Positions 20,217-30,861 of a stretch of DNA of 64,000 nt are shown here, in pieces. The DNA comes from Scilla litardierei (taxonomy: Eukaryota > Streptophyta > Magnoliopsida > Asparagales > Asparagaceae): the NCBI GenBank assembly GCA_030789695.1, contig CM061133.1:98413128-98477127 (forward strand), in the 5' to 3' direction. A model generated the notes under the pieces. It was not told the origin of the DNA, searched no databases, and worked only from the letters and a program-made list of their open reading frames with translations. Position 1 is the stretch's first letter, and the number at the start of each line of letters is the position of its first letter. The translations under genes were made by a program, and so were the position numbers.

Positions 20217-22463
20217 TTAGACCTTTGGAAGCCAAGTCCAATTGGACTTAGACTTCCCAACAAAATCATCATTGTGCACAACATTCATGAAATACGAATT
20301 AACATACGCTTGTTTTTCATGCATGCCAGTGTTCTTCGGGCCCCAAATAGTGAATTTCTTGGGAGCCCTATTCCTATTGGGAGCATGCATACGTTGTTGA
20401 TGTCTACGTGATGCATGTGGCCTATGAGGAGGTGGCCTAGGAAATGCATGTCGTGGATAAGCATATGGCACATGATGAAATGGTGCATGATGATAATTGT
20501 TCATATGATAGTAATGAGGATGAACATATGCATGTGGAGGAACACGTGCATGAGTGTGTCTCACATGGTGTGCACGTGCTTGTGGACGTGGAGCATAAAA
20601 ATTATCATACATATGAACCGGTGGAGTAGGATGTGTGTTCCTACGTGGCATAGCATTGCTGTACATAAATGCATGACCCTTCTTTGGAGGTCCACACAAA
20701 GTGGGTTTCTTTCCAAACGAGGGTGTGTTCCTAGTGGAAGCACCATTGGTAGATGAACTACCCATGGGGTGTTTACTCCCACTAGTTGAGGCATCAGAAG
20801 TTGGCCTAACAAAGGTCGTGGCCGTTTTGGATGAGTCTCCCATCTTATACCCAAAGCCAATGTGATGATTGGCCGGAAGTAAGTCATGTAGGAAATTATC
20901 CAAATGGCCCTTACCTTTATTGAATTTATTAATTCGGCCTAATGTGTACTCATACTTCTCGATGAGAGAATGCACAGAAGCATCCAAGGTGGACACTTGC
21001 GATGTGAGTACAAAAACACGAGACTTGAGATTCTCATTCTCAATACTCAAAGTTGAGTTTCGAGAAATCAAATCCGCTATCTCGCGTTCATCTGATTCCT
21101 CAATATGAACATGCTCAAGTTGAGATTTGAGATTTACAATCTCATTTCTCAAGTCTTCAACAACGGTGTCGTCGTTGATGACGATAGGCTTAGGTGAGGT
21201 TTGGAGACTAGTTAGCTCATCTTTAGTCTTAATATATCTATTAGCTAATTTAGAAAACTTAAGCCAAAGTTGTTCGTTAGCTAATATAAGTTCATACATA
21301 GTTACATCATCGCCTTCATCCTCGCTTTCATCGTAGGAGGACTCTTGATCATGTTCCTCTCTTGCCATGAAGCACATGTGTGCTTTCTCCACTTGTTTGT
21401 CATCCGACTCTCCACTTGAGGAGTCCTCTTCGGAGTCGGTGAAAGAACCGACAAGCCCTTTCTTGTACCCTTTCTTGTACTTTTTTGACTTGTTGTACTT
21501 GGGGGCCTTCCACTTCTCCTTGTGTTTGTTGAGAGGACAATCCGCCTTGATGTGTCCTGGCTTGTTGCAGTTATAACACAAAGGAGCGGAGGTATTAGTC
21601 GAACTAAATTTAGATTTATTCTTGAAATTACCTTTTCGGAAGAATCGGTTGAGCTTCTTTGCCAACTCGGCCAAAGATTCTATGTCCAACTCGTCTTCCG
21701 ATTCTTCATCATCGGTAGATGTGGATGGAGCGGCCTTGAACGCAATCATCTTTTTCTTTGGCACGTCTTGCTCCAAGTACGACTTCATCTTTTCCTGCAT
21801 ATTGATCTTACTGTCCTTGCGTACCTCATAAGACAACAAGGTACCCATTAGTTGTACGACAGTATACTTATTCATATCGTTACCTTCCTCGATGGCGAAG
21901 GTACGCTTTTCCCAACAAGAGGGAAGTCCGTCAATAATCTTAGCGACTTTCTCCTTTTGGGTATAGTTCTTCCCAAGAGCTTCCAATTCGTTGGAAATGT
22001 CCACGAAGCGAGCATAGTACTCCTTCATACTTTCACCCTGTTCCATGTGAAATAATTCGAACTCTTTGTTAGCAACAACGAGTTTAGAGTCTTTTACCGT
22101 ACTCGTTCCTTCGTGCAAGATGAGGAGTTGGTTCCAATTTTGATATGCACTCTTACATGTGCATATCTTGTTGAAGTCTTCGGGCTCCAACGCACATTGC
22201 AAGGCATTCATTGCCTTGGCATTGTTTACCTCCGCGGCGACCTCCGTGGTATTCCACTTAGCGAAATCTTCTTCAACGGACTCAACATACACCGTCAACG
22301 TGGCTCTCCATAGTGAGGTGCTCCGGAGGAACGTTTCCATCTGGCATTTCCAGTACCCATAATTGGTACCGTTGAAGAAAGGAGGCCTAGTTGAGGAGTG
22401 TCCTTCCATCACCGAAGAAGCTCCTTGACGATTCTTGAAGACGCTGTAGTCGTTGTTTGTCAT
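20217..22463 (-). CDS. Gag of element B (748 residues)
   Basis: A long uninterrupted gag of copia type. It starts at ATG 22463, 14 bases inside the primer site. The N-terminal DUF4219/UBN2-type region has RPPFFNGTNYGYWKCQMETF and later a YARFVDISNELEALGK stretch. An acidic segment and a CCHC knuckle, CYNCNKPGHIKADC, lie near residue 300. A coiled-coil-prone segment covers about 400-530 (NSTLSIENENLKSRVFVLTS). The C-terminus is unusual: about 75 residues very rich in His, Pro, Tyr and Arg (HAYVHPHYYHMNNYHHAP), ending TWLPKV. No pol follows in frame or in the rest of the element. The intact frame suggests selection on Gag, which would need RT and integrase from a relative. Confidence 0.9.
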   Translation of the reverse strand: MTNNDYSVFKNRQGASSVMEGHSSTRPPFFNGTNYGYWKCQMETFLRSTSLWRATLTVYVESVEEDFAKWNTTEVAAEVNNAKAMNALQCALEPEDFNKICTCKSAYQNWNQLLILHEGTSTVKDSKLVVANKEFELFHMEQGESMKEYYARFVDISNELEALGKNYTQKEKVAKIIDGLPSCWEKRTFAIEEGNDMNKYTVVQLMGTLLSYEVRKDSKINMQEKMKSYLEQDVPKKKMIAFKAAPSTSTDDEESEDELDIESLAELAKKLNRFFRKGNFKNKSKFSSTNTSAPLCYNCNKPGHIKADCPLNKHKEKWKAPKYNKSKKYKKGYKKGLVGSFTDSEEDSSSGESDDKQVEKAHMCFMAREEHDQESSYDESEDEGDDVTMYELILANEQLWLKFSKLANRYIKTKDELTSLQTSPKPIVINDDTVVEDLRNEIVNLKSQLEHVHIEESDEREIADLISRNSTLSIENENLKSRVFVLTSQVSTLDASVHSLIEKYEYTLGRINKFNKGKGHLDNFLHDLLPANHHIGFGYKMGDSSKTATTFVRPTSDASTSGSKHPMGSSSTNGASTRNTPSFGKKPTLCGPPKKGHAFMYSNAMPRRNTHPTPPVHMYDNFYAPRPQARAHHVRHTHARVPPHAYVHPHYYHMNNYHHAPFHHVPYAYPRHAFPRPPPHRPHASRRHQQRMHAPNRNRAPKKFTIWGPKNTGMHEKQAYVNSYFMNVVHNDDFVGKSKSNWTWLPKV

Positions 22464-22476
22464 AGCTATGAACTTG

Positions 22477-22488
22477 GCTCTGATACCA
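22477..22488 (-). other. Primer-binding site of element B (tRNA-iMet)
   Basis: The minus strand reads TGGTATCAGAGC, two bases inside the LTR edge at 22491. Confidence 0.93.
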
Positions 22489-23222
22489 AATGTAATTCCC
22501 TGCGTAGCTACTGCACAAGTACTAGAGGGGGGTTGAATAGTACTTTAAAATAATCAAGAGTATAATTCCTAATTATTGTGCAAACACAAACAACAATGCG
22601 GAATAATCTACAAACAACAAGAACTAAACAACGCAAACAACCGATATAGCGGGTTCGGATCCACCCAAGTCTCCCCGACTTGTTCCCGGTGATCCTACGT
22701 CCCAAACACCCGGATCCCCTCTGGCTACTTGAGTTAGAAACCACTAACCCAAGCTTTGCACTATGAAATTCTTGTAGAAAAACCTCCACAAGACCAAATC
22801 ATACACAAATGAAATGTGACTCCCACAACCCGGGATCACACACTTCTCTCACAACAGAGAGAACAACTTTCAATAACAAAGTAAATGAAACAATGAAATA
22901 CTTACCAACAAAATCCTATGCCTTAAGTAAACTTACAATATTAGGGCATGGAGGATTTTGAGGAAGACGAAGGCACCAAACCCTAGCTCCACCAAGATGG
23001 ACAGCAATAGATGGCTAGGGTGGAGATGGTGACCTTGAATCAAGCTCTTAGCTTGAGAGGCTCACAATGAAGAGAATCTCTCTTGAGGAATTAGGGCTCA
23101 AGAAGTTGAGGGAGAGATTCTTGTGAGAAGAGAGAGCTTTAAAATAGAGTTGAATGGCTCCTCTTTGATTTCTCTAAACCTCTAGAATATCAGCCTTGAT
23201 AGCCTTGAAGAAGCCCTTCAAG

Positions 23223-23230
23223 TATATATA
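23223..23230 (-). promoter_or_regulatory. Candidate TATA box of element B 5' LTR
   Basis: TATATATA lies about 75 bases downstream (minus sense) of the palindromic array. The same string is at 8087-8094 in the other LTR. Confidence 0.65.
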
Positions 23231-23302
23231 GATTAGAGGGAGAGAGAGAGAGCAGAATTCGTAGCATTTAATGCTCCAACGGCTCTATTCTGAAGCAGCT
23301 TA

Positions 23303-23835
23303 ATCGGTCTAAGAAGGATCACTGACCGATTAGTTTCTTAACTAGTCGGTCGGTGATTCTTCTTGGACCGACTAAGAGGATGACAACCAAAAATATAGAA
23401 TTCAGGTCGATAGAACTAGTCGGTCTAAGAAGACTTGCCAACCGACTAGTTTGACAACTGGTCGGTCGATAAGTGTTCTTTGACCGACTAAGAGTTGAAA
23501 TCAATAGGATGTCTTCAAGGATAACTAGTCGGTCTAAGAACAACTTCCAACCGATTAGTTTCTCAACTAGTCGGTCGATGATTGTTTTTTGACCGACTAA
23601 CGATAAACAGTAGCTCAGGCTGTGAAAATGAAAGACATAACTAGTCGGTCTAAGAAGGATTCCAAACCGACTAGTTTGGCAACTAGTCGGTCGGTGAACC
23701 TTCTTGGACCGACTAATTGGTCAACAGAGAATGAGCTGAAATGAGGTAGGATATCTAGTCGGTTCACGAAGAATTGCCGACCGACTGGATTGCCATCTAG
23801 TCGGTTGGTTCTTCTTCTTGAACCAACTAAGATGC
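23303..23835 (-). repeat. Palindromic AGTCGGTC/GACCGACTA array in LTR B
   Basis: About seven paired words of the same sequence as in gypsy C and solo LTR I (TAGTCGGTC ... GACCGACTA, often with GTGAACCTTCTTG between). They sit upstream of the TATA box although B is a copia element. Confidence 0.9.
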
Positions 23836-24211
23836 ACTAGAAGCCGCGAAATGAAGCGCGAAGCTTCGAGAAAGTTTCTATGGGCTTCTATGATAATCCT
23901 AGCTCTTATAATGTAAGACCTACTCAAGGCTTAACATTCTATACGATGAAGCTAGAAGACATTAAATTAAACATGACGAACCGTCTTCAAAGCTTCAATT
24001 TGGATCTCTTGACTTCAATAATGCTCCTTGAGCTTCAACGAAGCTTCAGGCACACGATCACGCGCTTTAAGAAGTCTTGAGACGTCGCTTGAGATGTACG
24101 AAGTAATTTGACGACGATCTCCATAACTGCGCTCACAAAGGAGTTAGTTCACGATATTTATGTTTGCTCATCACCAAAACCAAATCCGGGGAATCAATAC
24201 TCAACACCTTT

Positions 24212-24333
24212 GACAGCGCTTGTAAAGTGCTATTAAAACCATCCCCCCTTTAGCAGCGGCGAGATAGACATCACGTAAAAGTCCTGTTAAAGACCTTATT
24301 TAAGCGCCGTTAAAGGTCCCTTTTGTAGTAGTG
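24212..24333. mobile_element. CACTA transposon terminus with terminal inverted repeat
   Basis: The array interrupted at 4898 resumes (GACAGCGCTTGT) and ends at 24333. The end reads CACTACTACAAAAGGGACC on the minus strand, a canonical CACTA terminal repeat. Each side is continuous once element B is removed. The opposite terminus is not in the window, so the element's length and transposase are unknown. The next three bases (AAG) would be the target duplication. Confidence 0.82.
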
Positions 24334-25603
24334 AAGGAATATGGTGCTGACATCGAATTTCAATGAAGTTCATATGCCAAACGGTAATGCGAAGGTATGA
24401 TTTCTTGTTTGAGCTTATTGGTTACATTCATCGAATATTTTGGTATGATTTTTCATATTTTGGTGTGCATTTTTATTTTTTGGTCTGATGTTTTCTTTTT
24501 CATTGTGTTCTTTTTTGCTGTATTAGAAAAATAGAAAATGAAAGAAAATGAAAAGGTGAAATTTATATAAATTGAGCTTAATGAATATCTCTCTTTTGTT
24601 CATTAGAAAAAGCCACTTTGGATGAAAATCAAATTTTGTATATAATTATAGAATTATTTTCTTAACTATGTTTTCATAATTGACTTTATGGATAGTTAAG
24701 ATATATTTAATAACAAATAACTAGATTTCTACATCTCCACCTTACACTTTCATGATATCGAGTGTTATAGTTGTATGGTGTTGGGTTCATGAATATTGGA
24801 AAGTGCGTGAATGCGGATTAAAAAAATGCAAAGTATGTTACTTGATGGGATATGTAGTGTCAAGCATTGGATGAAAAATAAAGCTTATGAAAAGAAATAT
24901 ATATTGAAAAAGAAAAGAAAAACAATGTGTCTTATAAAAAAATAAAAAAAAAGAAAAGAGCATCGTATATAAAATGGATACGATCCATGGCTACATACGA
25001 CCCACGGGCATCCGACTTATGCTATAGAGTTATATCTTTTAGTGTCGGTGTTATGTCTGTCAAGCAATGCCACCCCTCGTCTATGGTCCTTCTACACTAT
25101 GTATGGGTATAGGTATCTTGAACTCTTGTCTCATGAGGTGGGAACATACAATCCTGGTAAAAGTACATACAAATTTGGATAATTAGTTTGAAAGGTTGAA
25201 TTTCATGATTACTTCTCCTAATAACCTTTACTTTTGATCATCACATGAGCACGAAGATGTTTTAATCATAGTTATGAATTATTGGACATCGATTAACTAT
25301 TCGTGATTGTCATATTGTAATCGTCTATCTTGTTTAATAATGCTCTATTTTCTATATGGAATATGATATTTTTATCGTGTTTGTTTGTTTAATGTTAACA
25401 AAAGTGGGCGAATATGCAAAGATTTGATTCATGATGATGCATATTGATAATGGGAGCTTATTGATTGGGGGAACATGTCAATAGGGAGAGATATTTGCAT
25501 ACAATATATTTCGTTATCATGCATGATCACACTTCACAAGCACAATACACGATGATATGTTTTTGAGCTTTTATTGATCAAATATTAATTGCAGGTTGTC
25601 ATT
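24334..25603 (+). other. AT-rich interval, probably the 3' untranslated region of a dead SIRE-like copia element
   Basis: I see no coding sequence. The right edge leads into a polypurine tract and LTR start, and words such as TTATCATGCATGATCACACTT resemble SIRE-type 3' regions. The assignment rests mainly on what follows it. Confidence 0.4.
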
Positions 25604-25680
25604 ATCAAAAGGGAAAGATTGTTGGAAACAACGGTCTAGTATTTCTTATTTGATGATAACAAACCTTCATGAACTATATT
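25604..25680 (+). repeat. Polypurine tract and first 61 bases of a copia 3' LTR (relic)
   Basis: TCAAAAGGGAAAGAT is followed at 25620 by TGTTGGAAACAACGG, the usual plant copia polypurine tract/LTR boundary. The LTR is cut at 25681 by gypsy LTR J. Confidence 0.6.
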
Positions 25681-26069
25681 TGTCACGCACCGCTTCTCAA
25701 GTACAGAAGGCGAGACGTGAGGAGGTCCGCTCAGACGTGGAGCTGTGAAGCTTCAGTCTGATAAGCGTCTGTAAAAATTACAAATAATAGTAGGTCCTTG
25801 CATTGCGACGAAACAACAATAATAATAATGAAGCAGATAAAAGAACATCTACCAACAAAACATCCAACAATTATTCCAACATCACAGAATAGTCACAAAA
25901 GTACAAGTCTGAACAATAGGCCTAAAGCATGGCCGAAACAAAAGTAAAGAGAGTCACCGGCTGAGACTAAGGGTACGACCGAAATCCTCGAACTGAATGT
26001 CAGCAACCTATCATCCTCTGCAACTAAGTCAGGCTCAAAACCTGACATGTGACACCCAGAGAGAAAAGG
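25681..26069 (-). repeat. Gypsy LTR J, truncated by LTR K
   Basis: It starts TGTCACGCACCGCTTCTC, followed by GGCGAGACGTGAGGAGGTCC, matching the beginning of the C and I LTRs at family level. After GACATGTGACACCC it is interrupted by LTR K. AAAGG (26065-26069) may be the target duplication, but its partner was not found. Confidence 0.7.
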
Positions 26070-28520
26070 TGTCACGCCCCGCTTCCCATTATACTTGGGA
26101 GCGAGGACGCGAGCGGGCCCGCTTGGGCTGGAGCGGTGAAGCCCCAACCCAATAAGCGTCTGTGTATGACCACTTGGCAGGTTCTTGCTTACAAACATTC
26201 AAAATAATAAGACGATGACATTATTTCTTTGACTTCCAGATTACATGTATACAAAGAATTAAGGCCCATCATGGCCATTACAAACAGTTACACCAGATAA
26301 AATTACACCTGAAAGAATACAACAACAATTATTGATTTAATGCAGCACTGCGAAAGAATGTCGTTCTTCAGCAGTGGGTCTCAGCGTCCCGGTTCTCTTG
26401 GTCCTCCTGCTCAATCTCCAAATGAACTCTTCAGTGAACTCTGCTCAAAACCTAACGTATATTTCACATACAAAGAAATATACGTCAGCGAGGGTCGCTC
26501 GGCAAGATTTAAAACGTTGGTAACAAAAGACCCTCGGCAAGATAATAATATAAATTACAAAAATATGATAACAACAAGATGGTACATAGCAGCGTAAGGA
26601 AACATGTGAGCATAGCGACTGTAGTGTGCAAAGCAGTGAGCATGAGTAGTGTAGTGTGCAAAGCAGTGAGCATGAGTAGTGTAGTGTGCAAAGTAACGAG
26701 CATGAGTAGTGTAGTGTGTACAGCAATGAGTATAGATAGTGTGGTGTGTACAACAATAATCATGACAAGTGTAGTGTGTACAACAATGAGTGTAGCAAGT
26801 GTGATGTGTACAGCAATAATCGTGACAAGTGTAGTGTGTACAGCAATACTCGTGACAATAAGTTTAGCAGGTTACACCATAGCATCAGCAGAGGTAAAAA
26901 GAGTGCAACAATCAATCCCTTAACTAGTGACAAGCCCAGTGTCTGAGGGGAAAGTGACTAGCATGACACCCAAGCCAATGAGAGCTACCCGTGACTGTAT
27001 ACTCACCGACCCGGCCATGTGTCGGTCAAGTTCACCAATAGAGTGTAATCCAGCTTTCCGGCCTCTACTACATTGGACTACCCCACCCAAAGTGTCCATA
27101 TGTGCATCCGTAGTTCAATGTTTGCCGTATGACAAACATTCCGTAAATGGCCCGCGGCCCAATATCCGTAATGCCCAAAGGCCCAATAGTCCGTAGTTTG
27201 TCCCAAGGCACAATAGTCCGTAGTTTACCCAAAGGCACAATAGTCCGTAGTTTGCCCCAAGGGCCCAGTATCACATTTCATTAGATACATTCATTCCACA
27301 AGTAGTGGCACAACAAGCGAGAAGAAGATTTTTCATACATTGTTAAAAGGACAACATCACTTTGAAAGTAAAAACAAACCATACATCATTAGGGTTATTC
27401 TGTCAAGAGTTATTAGGCAACTTACTTTTGAAAATGTGATTGTATTGTACTTTAAAAATCGGCATGCGATAAAAATATTTGCAGGTGGTAATTACTTGCC
27501 TGGAATGATGCGTTTCAGGGTGCCCACGCGATGACAATGAGAGACGAGATTTCTCTGCGAGGTTGGGTTTATAACATCAGGCTAAAGAATTAAGCTAGCC
27601 AATATCTTCATGCCATATATACTGTTATTTATTAATTTACCGTAGTTATAATAACTAACGTTGTACCCACCCACTAACATCTCATTTTAACAACTAGGTT
27701 ACAAGTATACATCATTAGTTGTTATATTTATAATAACCTAAAACTTTATATATAAGCACAATTACACACATATACTGCAAGTACCAGTACGCCACATAAC
27801 TTATTAGATAACACAAACCCATTACTTGTTTACATGCAGGACAACTAACACCTACATGCATTATAAAATAAACCAAAAGTTATAATCTACTCACAGCCTT
27901 ACCTCTTCTTTTATATAAAGCCTCGGGTTTGCCTGCAGAGGGTTGCGGCGAAGGCTCTGGAGCGGTGGCGTCTTGGCGGTGTGTGCTGGCTGAAACAGCG
28001 GGGTCGTCGGCGTTGCTGTTGATGGGAGGCCGCGCGGCGTCACGTGTGGGGCTGCGGGGTGATGAAGGTTGAGGTTGGCGGCTCGTCGGTGCTCGAAGGC
28101 GAAAGGAATCGAACGGCGGCGTGCAGCGTGGATCTGCTCTACAGGCGGAGGAGGTGATGGATGCGTGGGCTCGGCATGAGGTCGATGGGCGGTGAATGGG
28201 CGTGCGGCTAAGGTCCGGTGACGGGGTCGCCGGTGCACGTTGCGTTGGCGTGCGAAGAGATACGCGTGAGGGAGGAGGGAGCTTGAGGGGTGGCCCGAAG
28301 AAGAAGAAGAAGAAGGAGACGGCGGGGTTACGCGGCCTGCGTGGGCGAGGGGGGTCCTGGGGGGTGAAGCCGTGAAGAATGGCAGGGGGTAGGCTAGCTG
28401 TGAGGGTAGGGAGAAACGAGGTACCTAGGGTTTAGTTTATAGAAATAAAGCAGTATGTAGGGCTGCTGTCCTATATAAATGTGAAGGGCAGCACGTGACT
28501 GTGTAAGGCCTTGGCTCTTA
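26070..28520 (-). repeat. Gypsy LTR K, left part
   Basis: It starts TGTCACGCCCCGCTTCCC, a gypsy LTR edge in minus orientation. It contains a 30-bp minisatellite (26612-26870) and a run of CAATAGTCCGTAGTTTG-type repeats (about 27165-27260). A GC-rich stretch (27890-28400) may be R/U5-adjacent. The Harbinger element interrupts it at 28521. The far LTR end was not identified. Confidence 0.6.
26612..26870 (+). repeat. 30-bp minisatellite in LTR K
   Basis: About eight to nine copies of a unit containing GAGCATGAGTAGTGTAGTGT. The period is a multiple of three and creates non-coding open frames on both strands. Confidence 0.88.
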
Positions 28521-28983
28521 GAGCAACTCCAACCCACATCTCTAAAAATCCCCCTTCAAAATGGAATATCTCTAAAAGATGCCATTTTGGAGGATGGGCA
28601 ACTCCAACCCACCATCTTCAAATCTTATTTTCTCTTTGTTTAAGCTTTACTAATGAAAGATATTTATCATTAAAATGGGATAAGCTAATACATTATTTCT
28701 TCATGGAAGAAAATTATAAATAATATAAAATTATTATTATTTTATTATAATAATAATATAAAATTATTATTATTATATAGAAATAATATAAAAGTATTAT
28801 TATTTTATAATAATAATTTTGATGAAAAATATTAAAATAACATTCATGAGACATATAACATTAAACAAAAACATATAACATTAAACATTAAAAGCAAAAT
28901 ACAACACTTTAAAAATTAAAAGATACAACAGATCGAAATTACAACATAACATATTAAACAACAACATAAAATTAGGACTAAAA

Positions 28984-30003
28984 TTAAAACTCCGGTAGGT
29001 CATCTCCCGTGCCACTTTCCTGATATCCATGTCCTCCATGACCACTTCCGCCATAATAACCACCTCCAGATCCACCTGCATCATATCCACCACTGTGATA
29101 TCCACCTTGATATTGATTGAAAGCACTAGGAGTATAATGATTAAATATAGGTGATGGCCGGAAAGCTTCAGAAGTATTGTGCATGCTTAAAATTTGATCT
29201 TTTTTCTTTTGAAAATATTCTCGTTCGATCGGATCAGTTATAGAATTTGGATCTTTTTCTATAATTTCTTTCTCTTGACGCTCTCGCTCTAGTCTTTGAT
29301 GCTCTTGCTCAATCTCTAATTTTTTCTTCTCATTTTCAGCCATGATCATTGCAAGTTGGTAACGCATTGAAAAATCCTTCTCTCGCCCTTCTTGTCCCCG
29401 TTTTAATGTCTTCAAAATTTCTCGATTTCCTTCTGCTATTGATTCAAACATTTTATATTGTTCACTTGACTGTCTTTTTTTCATCTTTTCTTTCTTCCTT
29501 CCAGTTGGTCGGTTAAGTGAGGTATTGTCTACCACTTGCTCCTCTCCGATTGGTGTTTGCACCTCTTCATCTGTATTCAGATCCAAGCTTCTTGAATTAA
29601 ATGGAGACCTTTCTTTAGAGTCTTGAGAGATGTTAGTTCGTGAAGCTCTAGAAGTTGCAGGAGATCCATACGGTATATCAGCTCATTTCTCAGCATCCTT
29701 TAGGATGGCCCAGACATGATCAAATACAAACCCTTTTTTCTCATCAGGATCATGCGAGAATAAAATTTTAGCAAACAAACAAAGAAATAAAATTTATTAT
29801 CAAATATTATATATTAATCATAAATAAATAAAAATAGTTACTTACAATGTCCAACTCGGAAGCGCCGCTTGGATTAAGCCACTCAATTTGACGAATGCAT
29901 CCGCGAAACTTATTTATAGCCTTAGAAATTAAAGACATGCGACATGAGAGAGACTTTGATGTCCGGGCTTCCACGCAATGAGCAGGTCTACGAGCATAAA
30001 AAA
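28984..30003 (-). pseudogene. Harbinger ORF1 (Myb/NAM-associated-like DNA-binding partner), truncated
   Basis: This is the accessory protein that helps Harbinger transposase bind DNA and enter the nucleus. Exon 1 (about 29848-30003) encodes KAINKFRGCIRQIEWLNPSG, typical of this ORF, and lacks its N-terminus. A GTAAGT donor at about 29845 (minus) starts an AT-rich intron, but no AG precedes the next recognisable codons (AKILFSHDPDEKKGF, near 29770), so the acceptor seems lost. A stop follows near 29680. Exon 2 (28984-29586) keeps a 200-residue tail with TGRKKEKMKKRQSSEQYKMF, a charged coiled coil (QEHQRLERERQEKEIIEKD) and a Gly/Tyr-rich end. Confidence 0.72.
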
Positions 30004-30009
30004 TTGTAG

Positions 30010-30403
30010 AAATACGCTCCCAAAGAAAAAATATTTTGCAATGATGCAAGAATCGTGTCGAAAAGACGTGGAGCGAGCATTTGGAGTCCTTCAAGCACGA
30101 TTTGCCATTATCAAAGGGCCAGCACGTTTTTGGGATAAGCGTGTGCTCCATGATATCATGTCTGCATGCATTATAATGCACAATATGATCATTGAGGATG
30201 AACGCGAGGATCCTCAAGATGTTACACTGCCTACTCCACCAAATACTCAAGACGCTCATGAGATGGAAGGCAATGACACAGAGAGATTCCGACGGGTTCT
30301 TGCTCAACACAAGAAACTCAAAGACAAAGTTGCTCATATTGAACTTAGGAATGCACTGGTCGAGCATTTATGGGCAAAACATGGAGATGAAAATGATAAT
30401 TAG
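30010..30403 (+). pseudogene. Harbinger transposase, C-terminal fragment
   Basis: This is the end of the DDE transposase of the plant PIF/Harbinger group. MMQESCRKDVERAFGVLQAR, then AIIKGPARFWDK, then IMSACIIMHNMIIEDER are diagnostic. By family knowledge the Glu in VERAFG is the third catalytic residue; the first two Asp residues lie upstream and are deleted. The open frame starts in sequence belonging to antisense ORF1 (29978-30010), so the first dozen residues are not transposase. It ends with a normal stop. Confidence 0.88.
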
Positions 30404-30861
30404 TAAATTATCAATGTAATGTTTTTTATATTTTTATTATGTAATATTTGCAATCAATGAAATGTATTCAGCATCTATCACTATTATTCTTCAATGTTCA
30501 TTTTTTTAATTTTTAAGTATTAATTATTTCTTGTTATATTGTACATATTTTAAATTTGCTCGAAAAATATCCAATATTGGTCTTATTTTATAGGTATAAT
30601 TGAGATATTTCCAACGGTACTAAAATTATTAAATTTGGTAATGTGGTTTGTAAAATACTTTAGTTATAAATAATAATACTTAATTTAATAAAGGGTTAAA
30701 AAGGTAAATACCTGGGGATTTAATTTTTGAAGGAGTGAACAGTGCCCCTTCAAATTTGAAGGGGCACTGTTGAAGATCGGCATCGCTGGCTCCATTTTGC
30801 CGACGCGTTGGAGAGAAATTTCTCTCCAAAATGCAGTTATAGCAACGCGTTGGAGTTGCTC

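Larger units (their letters stand above)
4899..24206 (-). mobile_element. Copia-type gag-only LTR retrotransposon B, with two nested insertions
   Basis: The element lies on the minus strand. Its 5' LTR is 22491-24206, the primer site 22477-22488, gag 20217-22463, the polypurine tract is near 19014, and the 3' LTR occupies 4899-19013 in three pieces. The target duplication is CCTTT (4894-4898 and 24207-24211). Rejoining the flanks restores GGGACCTTTGACAGCG, a normal unit of the CACTA repeat, which confirms the boundaries. There is no protease, integrase, reverse transcriptase or RNase H in its 3.5-kb interior. It is therefore a non-autonomous element of the kind described in plants as TR-GAG. 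Confidence 0.92.
22491..24206 (-). repeat. 5' LTR of element B (1716 bp)
   Basis: The uninterrupted LTR runs from TGTAATTCCC to CTCAACA, followed by target duplication CCTTT (24207-24211). TATATATA (23223-23230, minus sense) lies just downstream of the palindromic array. Confidence 0.94.
28521..30861. mobile_element. PIF/Harbinger DNA transposon, internally rearranged
   Basis: The terminal inverted repeats are GAGCAACTCCAAC at 28521 and its complement ending at 30861. They are flanked by the TTA target duplication (28518-28520 and 30862-30864), the hallmark of this superfamily. Inside are a Myb/NAM-associated-type ORF1 on the minus strand and the tail of a DDE transposase on the plus strand, joined at about 30010. 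The transposase N-terminal two thirds is missing, so the copy is non-autonomous. Confidence 0.92.

Noticed and set aside
26445..26923. Repetitive open frames in LTR K
   Set aside because: Produced by a 30-bp tandem repeat; Ser/Val- or Leu/Thr/His-rich with no domain.
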